Assembly (NCBI RefSeq): GCF_000308815.1
Contig: NZ_BAFX01000075.1
Span: 62,001-126,000, forward strand
Direction of reading: 5' to 3'
Source: Nocardia concava NBRC 100430
Lineage (GTDB): Bacteria > Actinomycetota > Actinomycetes > Mycobacteriales > Mycobacteriaceae
Length of the DNA: 64,000 nt
Numbering within the stretch: the first letter of the stretch is position 1; every line of letters starts with the position of its first letter. Made by a program: the position numbers and the translations under genes. The notes beneath the pieces were generated by a model. The model saw only the letters and a list, made by a program, of their open reading frames with translations. It made no database searches and was not told the origin of the DNA. This document shows, piece by piece, positions 63,722 through 64,000 of this stretch.

Positions 63722-64000
63722 ATGATTCCCGGGGCGATCGGTTATCTGCGAGAGGATGTGTCGGGGGCGCGGCGGCAGTGGGATGAGGTGCGGATTCGGC
63801 GGTTGGCCGCGCGGTTGGGATATGACTTGCGGAGGGTGGCGGTGTTCGGGCCACATACCGATCGGCCGATTTATCGGTTGCGGGTGTTGGTGGCGAATTT
63901 GGGGGTGGATGCGGTTATCGTGCCGAGTCTCGAGCATTTCGAGAATGGCGGGGTGCCGGGGGATCTCGTGGAGCGGGCCGATGTCATCACGGTGAGCCCG
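63722..64000 (+). CDS. Small resolvase-N-terminal-like protein, truncated by the window end
   Basis: 93 codons are visible and the frame is still open. It is a clear paralogue of the gene at 37083-37406: GAIGYLREDVSGARRQWDE, LAARLGYDL, VFGPHTDRPIYRLR, GVDAVIVPSLEHFENG and DVITVSP all align, with a one-residue insertion near residue 75. The fold resembles the serine-recombinase catalytic domain but with the Ser displaced. GAGAGGGCGGA precedes the ATG, as at the paralogue. It follows the XRE-type regulator, suggesting a functional pair; the role is unknown. Confidence 0.6.
   Translation, partial: MIPGAIGYLREDVSGARRQWDEVRIRRLAARLGYDLRRVAVFGPHTDRPIYRLRVLVANLGVDAVIVPSLEHFENGGVPGDLVERADVITVSP

Overview
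The window looks like chromosomal DNA from a high-GC mycolic-acid actinobacterium, most likely Nocardia or a close relative. The grounds are many GTG starts, strong G/C bias at third codon positions, a 14-subunit complex I operon next to a receiver protein (as in mycobacteria), lipoproteins with Thr/Pro-rich linkers, a methyltransferase of the actinobacterial DUF574 type and a mycothiol-type DinB/MDMPI protein. This is inference from protein style; no rRNA or other taxonomic marker is present. I see no tRNA or rRNA gene, CRISPR array, complete insertion sequence or prophage.

1-13.9 kb: two penicillin-binding-protein-like serine hydrolases, a BrnT/RHH toxin-antitoxin-like pair, a decayed peroxiredoxin joined to a thioredoxin gene, an AHSA1-type SRPBCC protein, a tandem-MerR regulator, a DUF6194 gene without a normal start codon, a CPBP protease, a secreted protein, a zinc-finger/coiled-coil protein, two lipoproteins, a methyltransferase, and a MerR regulator divergent from a metallo-beta-lactamase-fold hydrolase plus acetyltransferase. 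13.9-31.7 kb: metabolic and regulatory genes, including a P450, an epoxide hydrolase, two TetR regulators each facing a divergent target over a recognisable operator, two LysR regulators, an FAD monooxygenase, short-chain and hydroxyacid-type dehydrogenases, VOC proteins and an alpha/beta hydrolase behind a 17-bp-arm inverted repeat. 31.7-35.6 kb: a looser, less GC-rich accessory stretch with a pentapeptide-repeat protein, an unknown small protein, an Imm49-type immunity protein and long gaps.

35.6-38.4 kb: an AhpD-like protein, a second alpha/beta hydrolase, a small resolvase-like protein (paralogue at the right edge of the window) and a VIT-family metal transporter, closed by a strong hairpin shared with nuoN. 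38.4-54.1 kb (minus strand): nuoA-nuoN, nearly all overlapping by 1-8 nt, with nuoH and nuoI fused into one 591-codon reading frame. A receiver-domain gene sits directly upstream. 55-58.1 kb: a tightly coupled three-gene cassette (dinucleotide-binding protein, membrane protein, zinc-ribbon/FHA protein) of unknown function, the best candidate for an undescribed system. 58.1-64 kb: a disulfide-oxidoreductase-like flavoprotein, CBS protein, dienelactone hydrolase, MDMPI protein, hemerythrin, an XRE/helical-repeat regulator and the truncated second resolvase-like gene.

A recurring trait is leaderless gene architecture: more than 15 genes have a TANNNT hexamer ending 6-7 nt before the start codon and no Shine-Dalgarno sequence. 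I used this to settle several starts.
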